The notes under the pieces were generated by a model. It made no database searches. It saw only the letters and a list, made by a program, of their open reading frames with translations, and had not been told where the DNA came from. This document shows positions 16,986 to 24,326 of a DNA stretch of 35,651 nt, piece by piece. Source of the stretch: Cytophagales bacterium. Its GTDB lineage: Bacteria > Bacteroidota > Bacteroidia > Cytophagales > Cyclobacteriaceae. The stretch lies in NCBI GenBank assembly GCA_025358885.1, contig JANYHW010000046.1:1-35651 (forward strand). The letters are read 5' to 3'. How positions within the stretch are numbered: the stretch's first letter is position 1; each line of letters starts with the position of its first letter. Position numbers and translations under genes: made by a program.

Positions 16986-18017
16986 ATGAGAGAAGATTAC
17001 CTGAAGCCGGACAATGAAAGCCTGAATGCAGCAGAAAAAGAGGTGGAGAAGGCATTGCGACCCCTCAGTTTTAGCGACTTTACCGGCCAGCAAAAAGTAG
17101 TGGATAATATCAAGGTCTTTGTTCAAGCTGCCCGTCAGAGAAGTGAAGCCCTCGATCATGTCCTGTTGCATGGCCCTCCGGGGTTGGGCAAGACAACCCT
17201 TTCATTTATTATCGCCAATGAACTAGGCAGCAACATCAAGGTGACCTCAGGGCCCGTTCTGGACAAACCAGGCGACCTTGCGGGACTCCTCACCAATCTT
17301 GAAATAAATGATGTTCTGTTTATTGACGAAATCCACAGGCTCAATCCCATTGTGGAGGAATACCTCTACTCGGCCATGGAGGATTACCGAATTGATATCA
17401 TGCTCGACAGTGGACCCAATGCCCGTTCAGTTCAAATCAGTCTAAATCCTTTCACGCTTGTGGGGGCTACCACACGGGCGGGCCTTCTCACCTCACCCTT
17501 GCGTGCCCGCTTTGGCATCACGGCACGTCTTGAATATTACGATTCAACACTGCTCACCAGGATTGTGAAGCGCTCAGCTGGAATTCTCGCCACGGAAATT
17601 TCAAATGATGCGGCTTTTGAGATCGCCCGGAGGAGTCGCGGAACACCCCGCATTGCCAATAATTTACTAAGACGCACCCGAGACTTCGCCCAGATAAAGG
17701 GAAACGGAAGTATTACCATGCCAATCGCGCAAATGGCACTAAAGGCCCTGGACGTTGATGAAAACGGACTTGATGATATGGACAACCGCATCCTAAGTTC
17801 TATCATAGAGAAGTTCAAAGGAGGCCCCGTTGGATTAACAACCATAGCCACATCCGTTGGCGAAGAGGCCGAAACCATAGAAGAGATGTATGAACCCTTC
17901 TTGATTCAGGAAGGATATATAAAGCGTACAGCACGAGGAAGAGAAGCTACGGAGCTTGCTTATAAACATCTGAAAATTGCCCCACCGGTGTCACGGGGGC
18001 CTGGATTATTTGACTGA
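16986..18017 (+). CDS. ruvB: Holliday junction branch migration helicase RuvB
   Basis: 343 residues from ATG 16986. AAA+ ATPase domain with Walker [10 protein letters not shown] (63-71), Walker B VLFIDEIH (D114, E115), sensor 1 VGATTRAG and the arginine-bearing [11 protein letters not shown] segment. The C-terminal winged helix includes [16 protein letters not shown] and the closing [14 protein letters not shown]. RuvB hexamers drive branch migration with RuvA during recombinational repair; ruvA is not in the window. The usual annotation might start at ATG 16971, but the promoter lies directly upstream of it and predicts transcription starting after that codon. queG follows 44 bases downstream, probably co-transcribed. 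Confidence 0.97.
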   Translation: MREDYLKPDNESLNAAEKEVEKALRPLSFSDFTGQQKVVDNIKVFVQAARQRSEALDHVLLHGPPGLGKTTLSFIIANELGSNIKVTSGPVLDKPGDLAGLLTNLEINDVLFIDEIHRLNPIVEEYLYSAMEDYRIDIMLDSGPNARSVQISLNPFTLVGATTRAGLLTSPLRARFGITARLEYYDSTLLTRIVKRSAGILATEISNDAAFEIARRSRGTPRIANNLLRRTRDFAQIKGNGSITMPIAQMALKALDVDENGLDDMDNRILSSIIEKFKGGPVGLTTIATSVGEEAETIEEMYEPFLIQEGYIKRTARGREATELAYKHLKIAPPVSRGPGLFD

Positions 18018-18061
18018 CTTCAAAAGCTCATGGTCATCAAAGGATTGCACGATTGCGACAA

Positions 18062-19006
18062 ATGAGCAGCGTTATTGCAAACACTCATCTTATCAAATCG
18101 ATTGCCAAAGATTTGGGTTTTGATTTCTGCGGTATATCCAAGGCTGAATTTCTCGAAGAGGAAGCGTCCCGACTGGAGAACTGGCTCCAGCGAGGACACC
18201 AGGGAAAAATGAGTTACCTGGAAAATCATTTTGACAAGCGACTGGATCCCCGCCTTCTCGTTCCGGGAGCAAAGTCAGTGATCAGCCTTGTTTATAACTA
18301 CTTTCCGGGAAATGAATCAGGTTCATTGTCTTCATCATCAGGTTCGGAACTGAAGATTGCCAAGTACGCCCTTGGTGAAGACTATCACCAGGTGATCAAA
18401 GACAAGCTCAAAACATTTCTTGAGCGGCTCAAGGAAACGATAGGAGAAATCGATGGCCGTGCTTTTGTTGATTCTGCTCCTGTATTGGAGCGTCCATGGG
18501 CTGCCAAGGGTGGACTGGGGTGGATCGGAAAAAACAGTCTCCTCCTCAACCGATCCATGGGCAGTTTCTTTTTTCTTGCCGAGTTGATTGTTGACCTTGA
18601 GCTTGAGCGAGATGGACCTATTAAAGATTATTGTGGTACATGCACCGCGTGCATGGATGCCTGTCCTACCGATGCCATTTCAGAGCCGTCGGTCGTGGAT
18701 GGAAGCAAGTGCATCTCCTACTTCACCATAGAATTGAAAGAAGAAATACCTCAGGAGGTCAAGGGTAAATTCCAGGACTGGATATTTGGATGCGATATCT
18801 GCCAGGACGTATGCCCCTGGAACAAATTCTCTCAACCCCACCAGGAGCCAAGATTCTCCCCATCTATTGAGTTCGCCGGGATGAGGCAACAAGATTGGAA
18901 GGAGCTCACGGAGGAAACTTTTAACCGGATATTCAAGAACTCCCCCTTGCAACGAGCAAAATATTCGGGGATGAAACGAAATGTGAAATTTGTTGCCAAA
19001 ACCTGA
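18062..19006 (+). CDS. queG: Epoxyqueuosine reductase QueG
   Basis: 314 residues from ATG 18062; a TTG nine bases upstream is less likely. Contains the cobalamin-binding N-terminal domain (catalytic Asp D137 in [20 protein letters not shown]) and two 4Fe-4S sites: [11 protein letters not shown] (C191, C194, C197, C201) and C217 with CDICQDVC (C244, C247, C251). It catalyses the last step of queuosine synthesis, reducing epoxyqueuosine in tRNA to queuosine in the cytosol. It lacks the C-terminal HEAT repeat found in some homologues, as is common. It ends 92 bases before the convergent small gene, with a terminator hairpin in between. Confidence 0.95.
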   Translation: MSSVIANTHLIKSIAKDLGFDFCGISKAEFLEEEASRLENWLQRGHQGKMSYLENHFDKRLDPRLLVPGAKSVISLVYNYFPGNESGSLSSSSGSELKIAKYALGEDYHQVIKDKLKTFLERLKETIGEIDGRAFVDSAPVLERPWAAKGGLGWIGKNSLLLNRSMGSFFFLAELIVDLELERDGPIKDYCGTCTACMDACPTDAISEPSVVDGSKCISYFTIELKEEIPQEVKGKFQDWIFGCDICQDVCPWNKFSQPHQEPRFSPSIEFAGMRQQDWKELTEETFNRIFKNSPLQRAKYSGMKRNVKFVAKT

Positions 19007-19051
19007 CATTGATCTTGGATGCAACACTGTTCATGATCTTGTTAAAGCAAT

Positions 19052-19080
19052 AAAAAAGCCCCTGGCGGGGCTTGAATTTT
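19052..19080 (-). terminator. Rho-independent terminator between queG and the small minus-strand gene
   Basis: AAGCCCC (19056-19062), loop TGGC, GGGGCTT (19067-19073) form a seven-base-pair stem. On the minus strand it is followed directly by TTTTTT, the strong orientation, and lies 25 bases after the stop of the small minus-strand gene. On the plus strand the T run is weaker (TTGAATTTT), so it may also end queG transcription. Confidence 0.8.
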
Positions 19081-19097
19081 AAATTTTGGTCTTTACC

Positions 19098-19280
19098 TTA
19101 TCCGACTACGAAACAGCGATTCAAGATCGCCTGATGGTCCCCGAAATTGGAATAACACCAACTTCTGAGTTCTTGTACTTCTTCTGCGATCAGCATTTTG
19201 ATCGCCTTCCGCAACTCCTTCTCAAAGAGCCGCGCGTCAAAACTCACACGCGTGAGTACGGTTTTGACATAATTCAGCAT
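19098..19280 (-). CDS. Small conserved-looking protein of unknown function
   Basis: 60 residues beginning MLNYVKTVLTRVSFDARLF. The body is rich in amphipathic helix sequence (LFEKELRKAIKML, EEVQELRSWCYSNFG) with charged and hydrophobic residues spaced as in a real helical protein. I prefer this to the 107-residue opposite-strand frame at 19086-19409 for three reasons: the terminator just past its stop is in the minus orientation; the opposite frame would start at TTG right on that hairpin; and the batD promoter lies inside the opposite frame. The type resembles short Bacteroidota proteins seen near housekeeping genes, but I cannot name a family. Confidence 0.6.
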   Translation of the reverse strand: MLNYVKTVLTRVSFDARLFEKELRKAIKMLIAEEVQELRSWCYSNFGDHQAILNRCFVVG

Positions 19281-19368
19281 GGTTCTACAATTAATGTACT
19301 GGTTGTAACCGGGTACGCGGATTGTAACGTTGAAAGTACCAATTCAGTCACTGAGTTAAAAGAAAAAT

Positions 19369-19376
19369 TAGATTTG
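19369..19376 (+). promoter_or_regulatory. Candidate -7 promoter element for batD
   Basis: TAGATTTG matches TAnnTTTG. Transcription would start near 19380, giving a leader of about 26 bases to the batD ATG at 19406. No TTG is present at the standard distance. It supports batD having its own promoter. Confidence 0.45.
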
Positions 19377-19405
19377 TCTCCGCAATTACGTGCGCAACAT
19401 TTGCA

Positions 19406-20860
19406 ATGATGAAATTTGCCCTGAAATCCATCCTTTTCGTCTCCTTACTGAGTACATCCCTCCTTGTCCGCTCGCAAAGCATTCAAATCCAGCTGGGACC
19501 TGATGAAATTGGGGAAAATCAGGCCTGGTCCATGTCTATTAGTGTGATCAATGGTCAACTCAAAAGCTACGACAACTTCCCGGAAATCGATGGGTTGCGC
19601 AAACGGGGCACCAGTACACAATCCCAAACCAGCATTGTCAATGGCCAGGTCAGTTCATCACAGTCCGTCATTATGACCTACATCCCCACGAAGCAGGGCA
19701 CTTTCACCGTTCCTCCCTTTTCGATGAGAATTAACGAGCAGGTCACTCATTCACCAGGGAAAAAAATCAAAGTAGGTCCTCCCCTCCAGGCGCAAGCCCG
19801 CGATCCATTTCAAATGGGTCGTGACCCGTTCAATGACTTCTTCGGAAAGGATGAAACGGAATTTGTTGATGTGAAAGAGGACGCTCTGCTGGCGCTTACC
19901 ACCAGCAAAGATGAAGTATATGTTGGTGAAGGCCTAACAGCCACACTCTCGTTCCTTGTCGCCGACAATAACAGGGCCCCCATGCAGTTCTATGAATTGG
20001 GCCGTCAACTCTCCGAGATTCTCAAGAAATTAAAACCCTCCAATTGCTGGGAAGAAAATTTCAACATTGAAAACATCGAGGGTGTTCCCATCAACATCAA
20101 TGACAAGGGCTACACCCAGTATAAGATCTATCAGGCTACCTTTTATCCGCTTAATGCCGAGCCAGTAAAATTTCCAAGCGTTGGACTTGAAATGATAAAA
20201 TTTAAGGTGGCCAAGAACCCTTCATTTTTTGGACAAAACCGGCAAGAGGATTTCAAGACATTTGATTCAAAGGCAAAGATCGTATCGGTGAAAGAGTTGC
20301 CACCTCACCCGCTGCAGGGCTCAGTGGCCGTTGGCAATTATCAATTGGATGAGCGTATTTCTACCAACAATTTAAAGACTGGACAAAGTGTTGGGTATGA
20401 ATTCAACGTGCATGGCGAAGGGAATATTTCATCCATTGAAAGGCCCATCATTTCAAAAGACAATAATTTTGATTTCTACGAACCCAACGTTCAGCAGAAT
20501 ATCGCCCGTGAAAGCGGCAGGGTGTCAGGCACAAAATCATTCCGGTATTTTCTGGTTCCGAAAGAGCCAGGAGATTTCAATATGGGCAACTATTTCCAAT
20601 GGATATTTTTCAATCCCGCCAAAAAGAAATATGATACGCTGCGCTCACAAATTACCCTTTCGGTTGAAGGAGAAAGCCAGAGAAACCAGGCCATTCAAAG
20701 CACAGACTTCGGGTCTTTTTATGACCGGATAGACACCACCGACAACGGCCTGCGGTCCGCCTTGCAGACAGGTTGGATAAAGATGGGGATGAACGTGCTG
20801 ATCCTTTTGCTACTTGGCGCCTCTGTCTACCTCGTTTTTAGTTCACGGTCCAGGGCCTAA
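19406..20860 (+). CDS. batD: BatD-family (oxygen tolerance) membrane-anchored protein
   Basis: 484 residues. Signal peptide at the N-terminus (KFALKSILFVSLLSTSLLVRSQS), then repeated beta-sandwich segments typical of BatD: YIPTKQGTFTVPPFSMRING-like strand patterns, DEVYVGEGLTATLSFLV, YQATFYPLNAEPVKFPSVGLEM and FRYFLVPKEPGDFNMG. A single helix near the C-terminus (MNVLILLLLGASVYLVF) anchors it to the membrane, with the bulk in the periplasm. BatD normally sits in a batABCDE cluster with von Willebrand factor and TPR proteins; here none of those flank it. Start ATG 19406; ATG 19409 is equally possible. Confidence 0.85.
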   Translation: MMKFALKSILFVSLLSTSLLVRSQSIQIQLGPDEIGENQAWSMSISVINGQLKSYDNFPEIDGLRKRGTSTQSQTSIVNGQVSSSQSVIMTYIPTKQGTFTVPPFSMRINEQVTHSPGKKIKVGPPLQAQARDPFQMGRDPFNDFFGKDETEFVDVKEDALLALTTSKDEVYVGEGLTATLSFLVADNNRAPMQFYELGRQLSEILKKLKPSNCWEENFNIENIEGVPININDKGYTQYKIYQATFYPLNAEPVKFPSVGLEMIKFKVAKNPSFFGQNRQEDFKTFDSKAKIVSVKELPPHPLQGSVAVGNYQLDERISTNNLKTGQSVGYEFNVHGEGNISSIERPIISKDNNFDFYEPNVQQNIARESGRVSGTKSFRYFLVPKEPGDFNMGNYFQWIFFNPAKKKYDTLRSQITLSVEGESQRNQAIQSTDFGSFYDRIDTTDNGLRSALQTGWIKMGMNVLILLLLGASVYLVFSSRSRA

Positions 20861-20876
20861 AGTTTCGGGTTAATAA

Positions 20877-20884
20877 TAACTTTG
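20877..20884 (+). promoter_or_regulatory. Candidate -7 promoter element for aroC
   Basis: TAACTTTG matches TAnnTTTG and ends 10 bases before the aroC ATG, implying a leader of about 7 bases. No clear TTG lies at the usual spacing. Confidence 0.45.
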
Positions 20885-20894
20885 CAATCCTACA

Positions 20895-21968
20895 ATGAGC
20901 AATTCATACGGGACACTTTTCAAGATCAGCACCTTTGGTGAGTCGCATGGACCTGCCGTTGGCGTCGTCATCGATGGCTGCCCCGCTGGGCTCGACATTG
21001 ATGAGGCGTTCATTCAATCCGAACTTGACAGGCGAAAACCAGGACAATCCAAGATCACCACCCAGCGGAAGGAGGACGATGTTTTCAAAATTCTTTCCGG
21101 TGTCTTTGATGGAAAAGCCACGGGTGCTCCCATAGCCATCGTCATAGAAAACCAGGACCAACGCAGCAAGGACTACAACCATCTTGAAAACACGTTTCGT
21201 CCCTCCCATGCCGACTACACATACCAGGAGAAATATGGTATTCGCGACCATCGTGGCGGCGGCAGAAGTTCTGCACGCGAAACGGTCGCACGGGTCGCGG
21301 CGGGTGCCATCGCCAAGACTTTGCTCCAGGAATATGGTGTGGATATAACGGCGTATGTCTCGCAGGTCGGCGACCTAAAAGCACCTGACTATAGCGAACT
21401 CGATCTGAGCAAGACCGAAGACAACATCGTGCGCTGTCCGGATAGTGCTACAGCCGAAAAAATGATTGCGTTGATCGATCAAGTCCGGCTGGAACGAGAT
21501 ACCATCGGAGGGGTAGTTACTTGTGTGATCAAGAACTCTCCATTAGGATTGGGGGAGCCAGTGTTTGATAAACTTCATGCTGAATTGGGCAAAGCCATGC
21601 TGAGCATCAATGCTGTAAAAGGATTTGAATACGGCAGCGGTTTTGCAGGCGTTGCCCTTCGGGGATCACAACACAATGATGAATTCATAAATGCGGGTGG
21701 AAAGGTCCGGACTAAGACAAACCATTCCGGTGGTGTTCAGGGCGGAATTTCCAATGGCGAGGACATATACTTCAGGGTGGCCTTCAAGCCGGTGGCTACC
21801 ATCATGCAGGACCAAAATAGTGTAGACAAAGAGGGAAAAGAAGTCGTTGTCACCGGCAAGGGACGGCATGACCCATGCGTCGTGCCACGAGCTGTGCCTA
21901 TTGTTGAAGCCATGGCTGCGCTGGTAATGGCCGACTTTACCTTGCGAAACAAGGTATCAAAGATTTGA
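20895..21968 (+). CDS. aroC: Chorismate synthase
   Basis: 357 residues, the usual family length. Diagnostic segments: [27 protein letters not shown] at the N-terminus (signature 1), [28 protein letters not shown] (signature 2) and a C-terminal [25 protein letters not shown] (signature 3). It converts 5-enolpyruvylshikimate 3-phosphate to chorismate with reduced FMN, the branch point to aromatic amino acids and quinones, in the cytosol. It sits alone here, with no other shikimate gene in the window. The start is fixed by the conserved N-terminus. Confidence 0.97.
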   Translation: MSNSYGTLFKISTFGESHGPAVGVVIDGCPAGLDIDEAFIQSELDRRKPGQSKITTQRKEDDVFKILSGVFDGKATGAPIAIVIENQDQRSKDYNHLENTFRPSHADYTYQEKYGIRDHRGGGRSSARETVARVAAGAIAKTLLQEYGVDITAYVSQVGDLKAPDYSELDLSKTEDNIVRCPDSATAEKMIALIDQVRLERDTIGGVVTCVIKNSPLGLGEPVFDKLHAELGKAMLSINAVKGFEYGSGFAGVALRGSQHNDEFINAGGKVRTKTNHSGGVQGGISNGEDIYFRVAFKPVATIMQDQNSVDKEGKEVVVTGKGRHDPCVVPRAVPIVEAMAALVMADFTLRNKVSKI

Positions 21969-22127
21969 GGCATATCTCATCCTAGACCTTCAATACTGCC
22001 ACAAGGGCACAATGACACCAGGTTAACAGGTTGAGTAATCTTTGGTGCCTTGCTTTATTGTGACCAGAAACTTTTTGCTTTCGGTCATAAAAAAAATGTT
22101 ATAGATTGATCGCCTAACCAGCCATCC

Positions 22128-23528
22128 ATGGAGTCGCCGGCACCGCAGAAAAAGAGCAAACTCACCGTGTACATTGTCATTGCCTTGTTCATCGGCATTG
22201 CCATGGGCTTTGCCCTCAACAAGAGTTATGTGGCTGAAGAAAATCAAAAGCTTGCCTCCCTGAATCTAGTCATTGAAAAAATTCAGAAAGAAATCAATTT
22301 GGCCACCGACAGCAGCGCCATCAAACTCCTTGAGGAAGAAAAGAAGGCGCTCAACAAGGAAAGGAATGCAACACTGTCGGCAAGGGACAATAAAGTTGAA
22401 CCCTTTTCCATTCTGGCCGATATCTTTCTTCGCTTGATCAAAATGATTGTTGCGCCACTGGTGTTTACAACACTTGTCGTGGGTGTCGCCAAACTGGGGG
22501 ACATAAATTCCGTAGGCCGCATCGGGGGCAAGACCCTTCTTTGGTTTATCAGTGCCTCACTTACCAGCCTCCTGCTGGGGATGATCCTTGTCAACTTATT
22601 TGAACCCGGCATCGCCATGCAGCTTCCGGTTCCGGATGCCGGTGAAGACATCGGCATCGCACACAACGGACTTTCTTTAAAAGAGTTTTTGTATCATGTA
22701 TTCCCCAGCAGTGTTGTGGAGGCCATGTCGAGGAATGAGATTTTGCAAATCGTTGTTTTCTCTCTCTTCTTCGGTGTGGCCACCGCCGCCATTGGTGAAC
22801 AAGGGAAGATCGTCATCAAAGCCCTGGACGCCGTGGCACATGTAATCCTGAAAGTAACGGGGTATGTCATGAATCTTGCTCCGATTGCCGTGTTTGGTGC
22901 CATGACAGCGATCATCGCGAAACAAGGTCTGAGCATACTCAAGACGTATTCAATTTTCATCAGCGAATTCTATTTTGGGTTGCTGCTCCTCTGGGCCGTA
23001 TTGTCCTTCGCCGGCTATGTGGTGATTGGCAAACGCATTCTCCATTTGCTGAAGCGTGTTAAGGAGCCCATCCTTCTGGCGTTCAGCACCAGCAGCAGTG
23101 AAGCCGCCTTTCCAAAGACCATGGAAGAACTGCAGAAGTTTGGCTGTAAGGATAAGATTGTAAGTTTTGTTTTGCCACTGGGCTACTCTTTCAACCTTGA
23201 CGGCAGCATGATGTACATGACCTTCGCGGCACTTTTTATTGCCCAATCGTACGGGATTCACCTTCCGTTTGCGACGCAGATCAGCATGCTCCTGGTCCTC
23301 ATGTTGACCAGCAAAGGAATTGCCGGAGTGCCTCGCGCGTCTTTGGTGGTTATTGCAGGGACCTTGGCCACATTTAACATCCCTGAGGCGGGACTTGCCT
23401 TGCTTTTGGGAATCGACCCCCTCCTGGACATGGGACGAAGCGCCACCAATGTGGTGGGAAACAGCGTTGCTACTGCGGTGGTAAGCAAATGGGAAAACGC
23501 TCTGGAGGAGCCCACAGCAAATTCCTGA
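22128..23528 (+). CDS. Dicarboxylate/amino acid:cation symporter (DAACS family)
   Basis: 466 residues. Family signatures are present: the serine-rich hairpin STSSSEAAFPKTMEEL, the NLDGS motif in YSFNLDGSMMYM, and MGRSATNVVGNSVAT near the C-terminus, where the substrate and sodium or proton bind. About eight membrane helices plus two re-entrant loops are expected. Residues about 36 to 90 form an extra charged, heptad-like segment (EENQKLASLNLVIEKIQKEI and following) between the first and second helices, probably a periplasmic coiled coil and longer than in GltP or DctA. It imports glutamate, aspartate or C4-dicarboxylates; which one is unclear. It has 159 bases of upstream sequence, so it is likely its own unit. 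Confidence 0.9.
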   Translation: MESPAPQKKSKLTVYIVIALFIGIAMGFALNKSYVAEENQKLASLNLVIEKIQKEINLATDSSAIKLLEEEKKALNKERNATLSARDNKVEPFSILADIFLRLIKMIVAPLVFTTLVVGVAKLGDINSVGRIGGKTLLWFISASLTSLLLGMILVNLFEPGIAMQLPVPDAGEDIGIAHNGLSLKEFLYHVFPSSVVEAMSRNEILQIVVFSLFFGVATAAIGEQGKIVIKALDAVAHVILKVTGYVMNLAPIAVFGAMTAIIAKQGLSILKTYSIFISEFYFGLLLLWAVLSFAGYVVIGKRILHLLKRVKEPILLAFSTSSSEAAFPKTMEELQKFGCKDKIVSFVLPLGYSFNLDGSMMYMTFAALFIAQSYGIHLPFATQISMLLVLMLTSKGIAGVPRASLVVIAGTLATFNIPEAGLALLLGIDPLLDMGRSATNVVGNSVATAVVSKWENALEEPTANS

Positions 23529-23565
23529 AAGCATAAATTGTAGGCCGGCAGGAACCTTAAATCAT

Positions 23566-23573
23566 TAGATTTG
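23566..23573 (+). promoter_or_regulatory. Candidate -7 promoter element for the NifU-like gene
   Basis: TAGATTTG matches TAnnTTTG and would give a leader of roughly 19 bases to the ATG at 23596. The nearest upstream TTG is 25 bases away, longer than the consensus spacing. Confidence 0.45.
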
Positions 23574-23595
23574 TTCTTTCTTCGTCTCCAGCGTC

Positions 23596-24174
23596 ATGAT
23601 ACAAACTGCCCCAAAATCCATATCCATTTACCTGGAATCTAATCCCAACCCGAATTCACTCAAATTTGTGGTCAATGAAATGCTCGTGCCTGAAGGGATG
23701 AGTTTTGATTTCCCCGGGCCCGAAAGCGCAAAAGATGCGCCTCTTGCTCAAGAGCTTTTTATGTACCCTTTTGTAGAGAGGGTGTTTTACATGAGCAACT
23801 TTGTCACTGTGACAAAGAAGGAAGATGTTGAATGGCTGGAGGTTCAATCTATACTGAGAGATCACATTCAGAAGTTTTTGGAATCCGGAAAACTGATCTT
23901 GGATATCCAAAAATCTTCTGATGCGCCTGCGGAAGAAGAAACGGAAACCGTTAAGAAAATCAAAAACATCCTGGATGAGTATATCCGTCCCGCGGTAGAG
24001 CAAGACGGTGGTGCTATCACTTACCATTCCTTTCAGGATGGCGTGGTCAAGGTTACCCTTCAGGGTTCTTGCAGCGGATGTCCATCATCCACGGTTACCC
24101 TCAAGGCGGGAATTGAAAACCTCTTCAAACGCATGATGCCAGACGAAGTTAAGGGAGTCGAGGCTTTGGGATAG
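23596..24174 (+). CDS. NifU-like Fe-S cluster scaffold (Nfu type)
   Basis: 192 residues in two domains. Residues 10 to 95 form the Nfu N-terminal domain (SNPNPNSLKFVVNE, then FVERVFYMSNFVTVTK). Residues about 118 to 190 form the NifU C-terminal domain, with IRPAVEQDGGAITY and the cluster-binding CSGC at C159 and C162. Nfu proteins carry 4Fe-4S clusters to apo-enzymes in the cytosol. QueG and the three radical SAM proteins in the window are possible clients, though this is inference. A palindromic repeat copy begins 8 bases after the stop. Confidence 0.93.
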   Translation: MIQTAPKSISIYLESNPNPNSLKFVVNEMLVPEGMSFDFPGPESAKDAPLAQELFMYPFVERVFYMSNFVTVTKKEDVEWLEVQSILRDHIQKFLESGKLILDIQKSSDAPAEEETETVKKIKNILDEYIRPAVEQDGGAITYHSFQDGVVKVTLQGSCSGCPSSTVTLKAGIENLFKRMMPDEVKGVEALG

Positions 24175-24181
24175 CTTCGAT

Positions 24182-24224
24182 TTGAAAATGGAATGCGGGC
24201 CGCATCCCCATTTTCAAATTATCT
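24182..24224. repeat. Palindromic direct repeat, copy 1 (left of TIR gene)
   Basis: A 43-base copy that shares 38 positions with the copy at 26850-26892: the first 18 and last 15 bases are identical, and the changes fall in the middle 10. This copy is a strong palindrome: ATTTGAAAATGG (24180-24191) pairs perfectly with CCATTTTCAAAT (24208-24219), and an inner ATGCG/CGCAT stem closes the loop. It may end nifU-like transcription, but no long T run follows. Confidence 0.85.
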
Positions 24225-24250
24225 AATTCCGTCGCATGGCTGAAATGGTT

Positions 24251-24278
24251 GTTTTCAGCGCCAGCGTCGCTTGAAAAC
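24251..24278. promoter_or_regulatory. Imperfect hairpin upstream of the TIR gene
   Basis: GTTTTCAGCG (24251-24260) pairs with CGCTTGAAAAC (24268-24278) around a seven-base loop, with one bulged base. It lies between repeat copy 1 and the TIR gene start. Role unknown: it may be an operator or part of the repeat-associated boundary. Confidence 0.45.
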
Positions 24279-24315
24279 CAAGTCACCTCATATCGAGGGC
24301 GGGCAAGCAAATTAT

Positions 24316-24323
24316 TATCTTTG
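24316..24323 (+). promoter_or_regulatory. Candidate -7 promoter element at the TIR gene start
   Basis: TATCTTTG matches TAnnTTTG, ending three bases before the ATG at 24327. Transcription would begin at about the A of the ATG, so the mRNA would be leaderless. No TTG is found at the usual spacing, so this may be chance. Confidence 0.35.
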
Positions 24324-24326
24324 ACA

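Noticed and set aside
19086-19409. 107-residue plus-strand frame before batD
   Set aside because: It needs a TTG on a terminator hairpin, contains the batD promoter element and overlaps a more protein-like minus-strand frame.
22098-22108. TATAGATTG as promoter of the symporter
   Set aside because: One T short of TAnnTTTG; upstream TTG is 22 bases away. Too weak to list.
22950-23534. 194-residue minus-strand frame opposite the symporter
   Set aside because: It is antisense to a clear symporter with all motifs; composition (many His, Gln, Arg) is typical of a shadow frame.
24249-24326. Longer TIR protein starting at TTG 24249
   Set aside because: The 26 added residues have no signal, are outside the TIR domain and span a hairpin and a promoter-like element; ATG 24327 sits directly before the domain.
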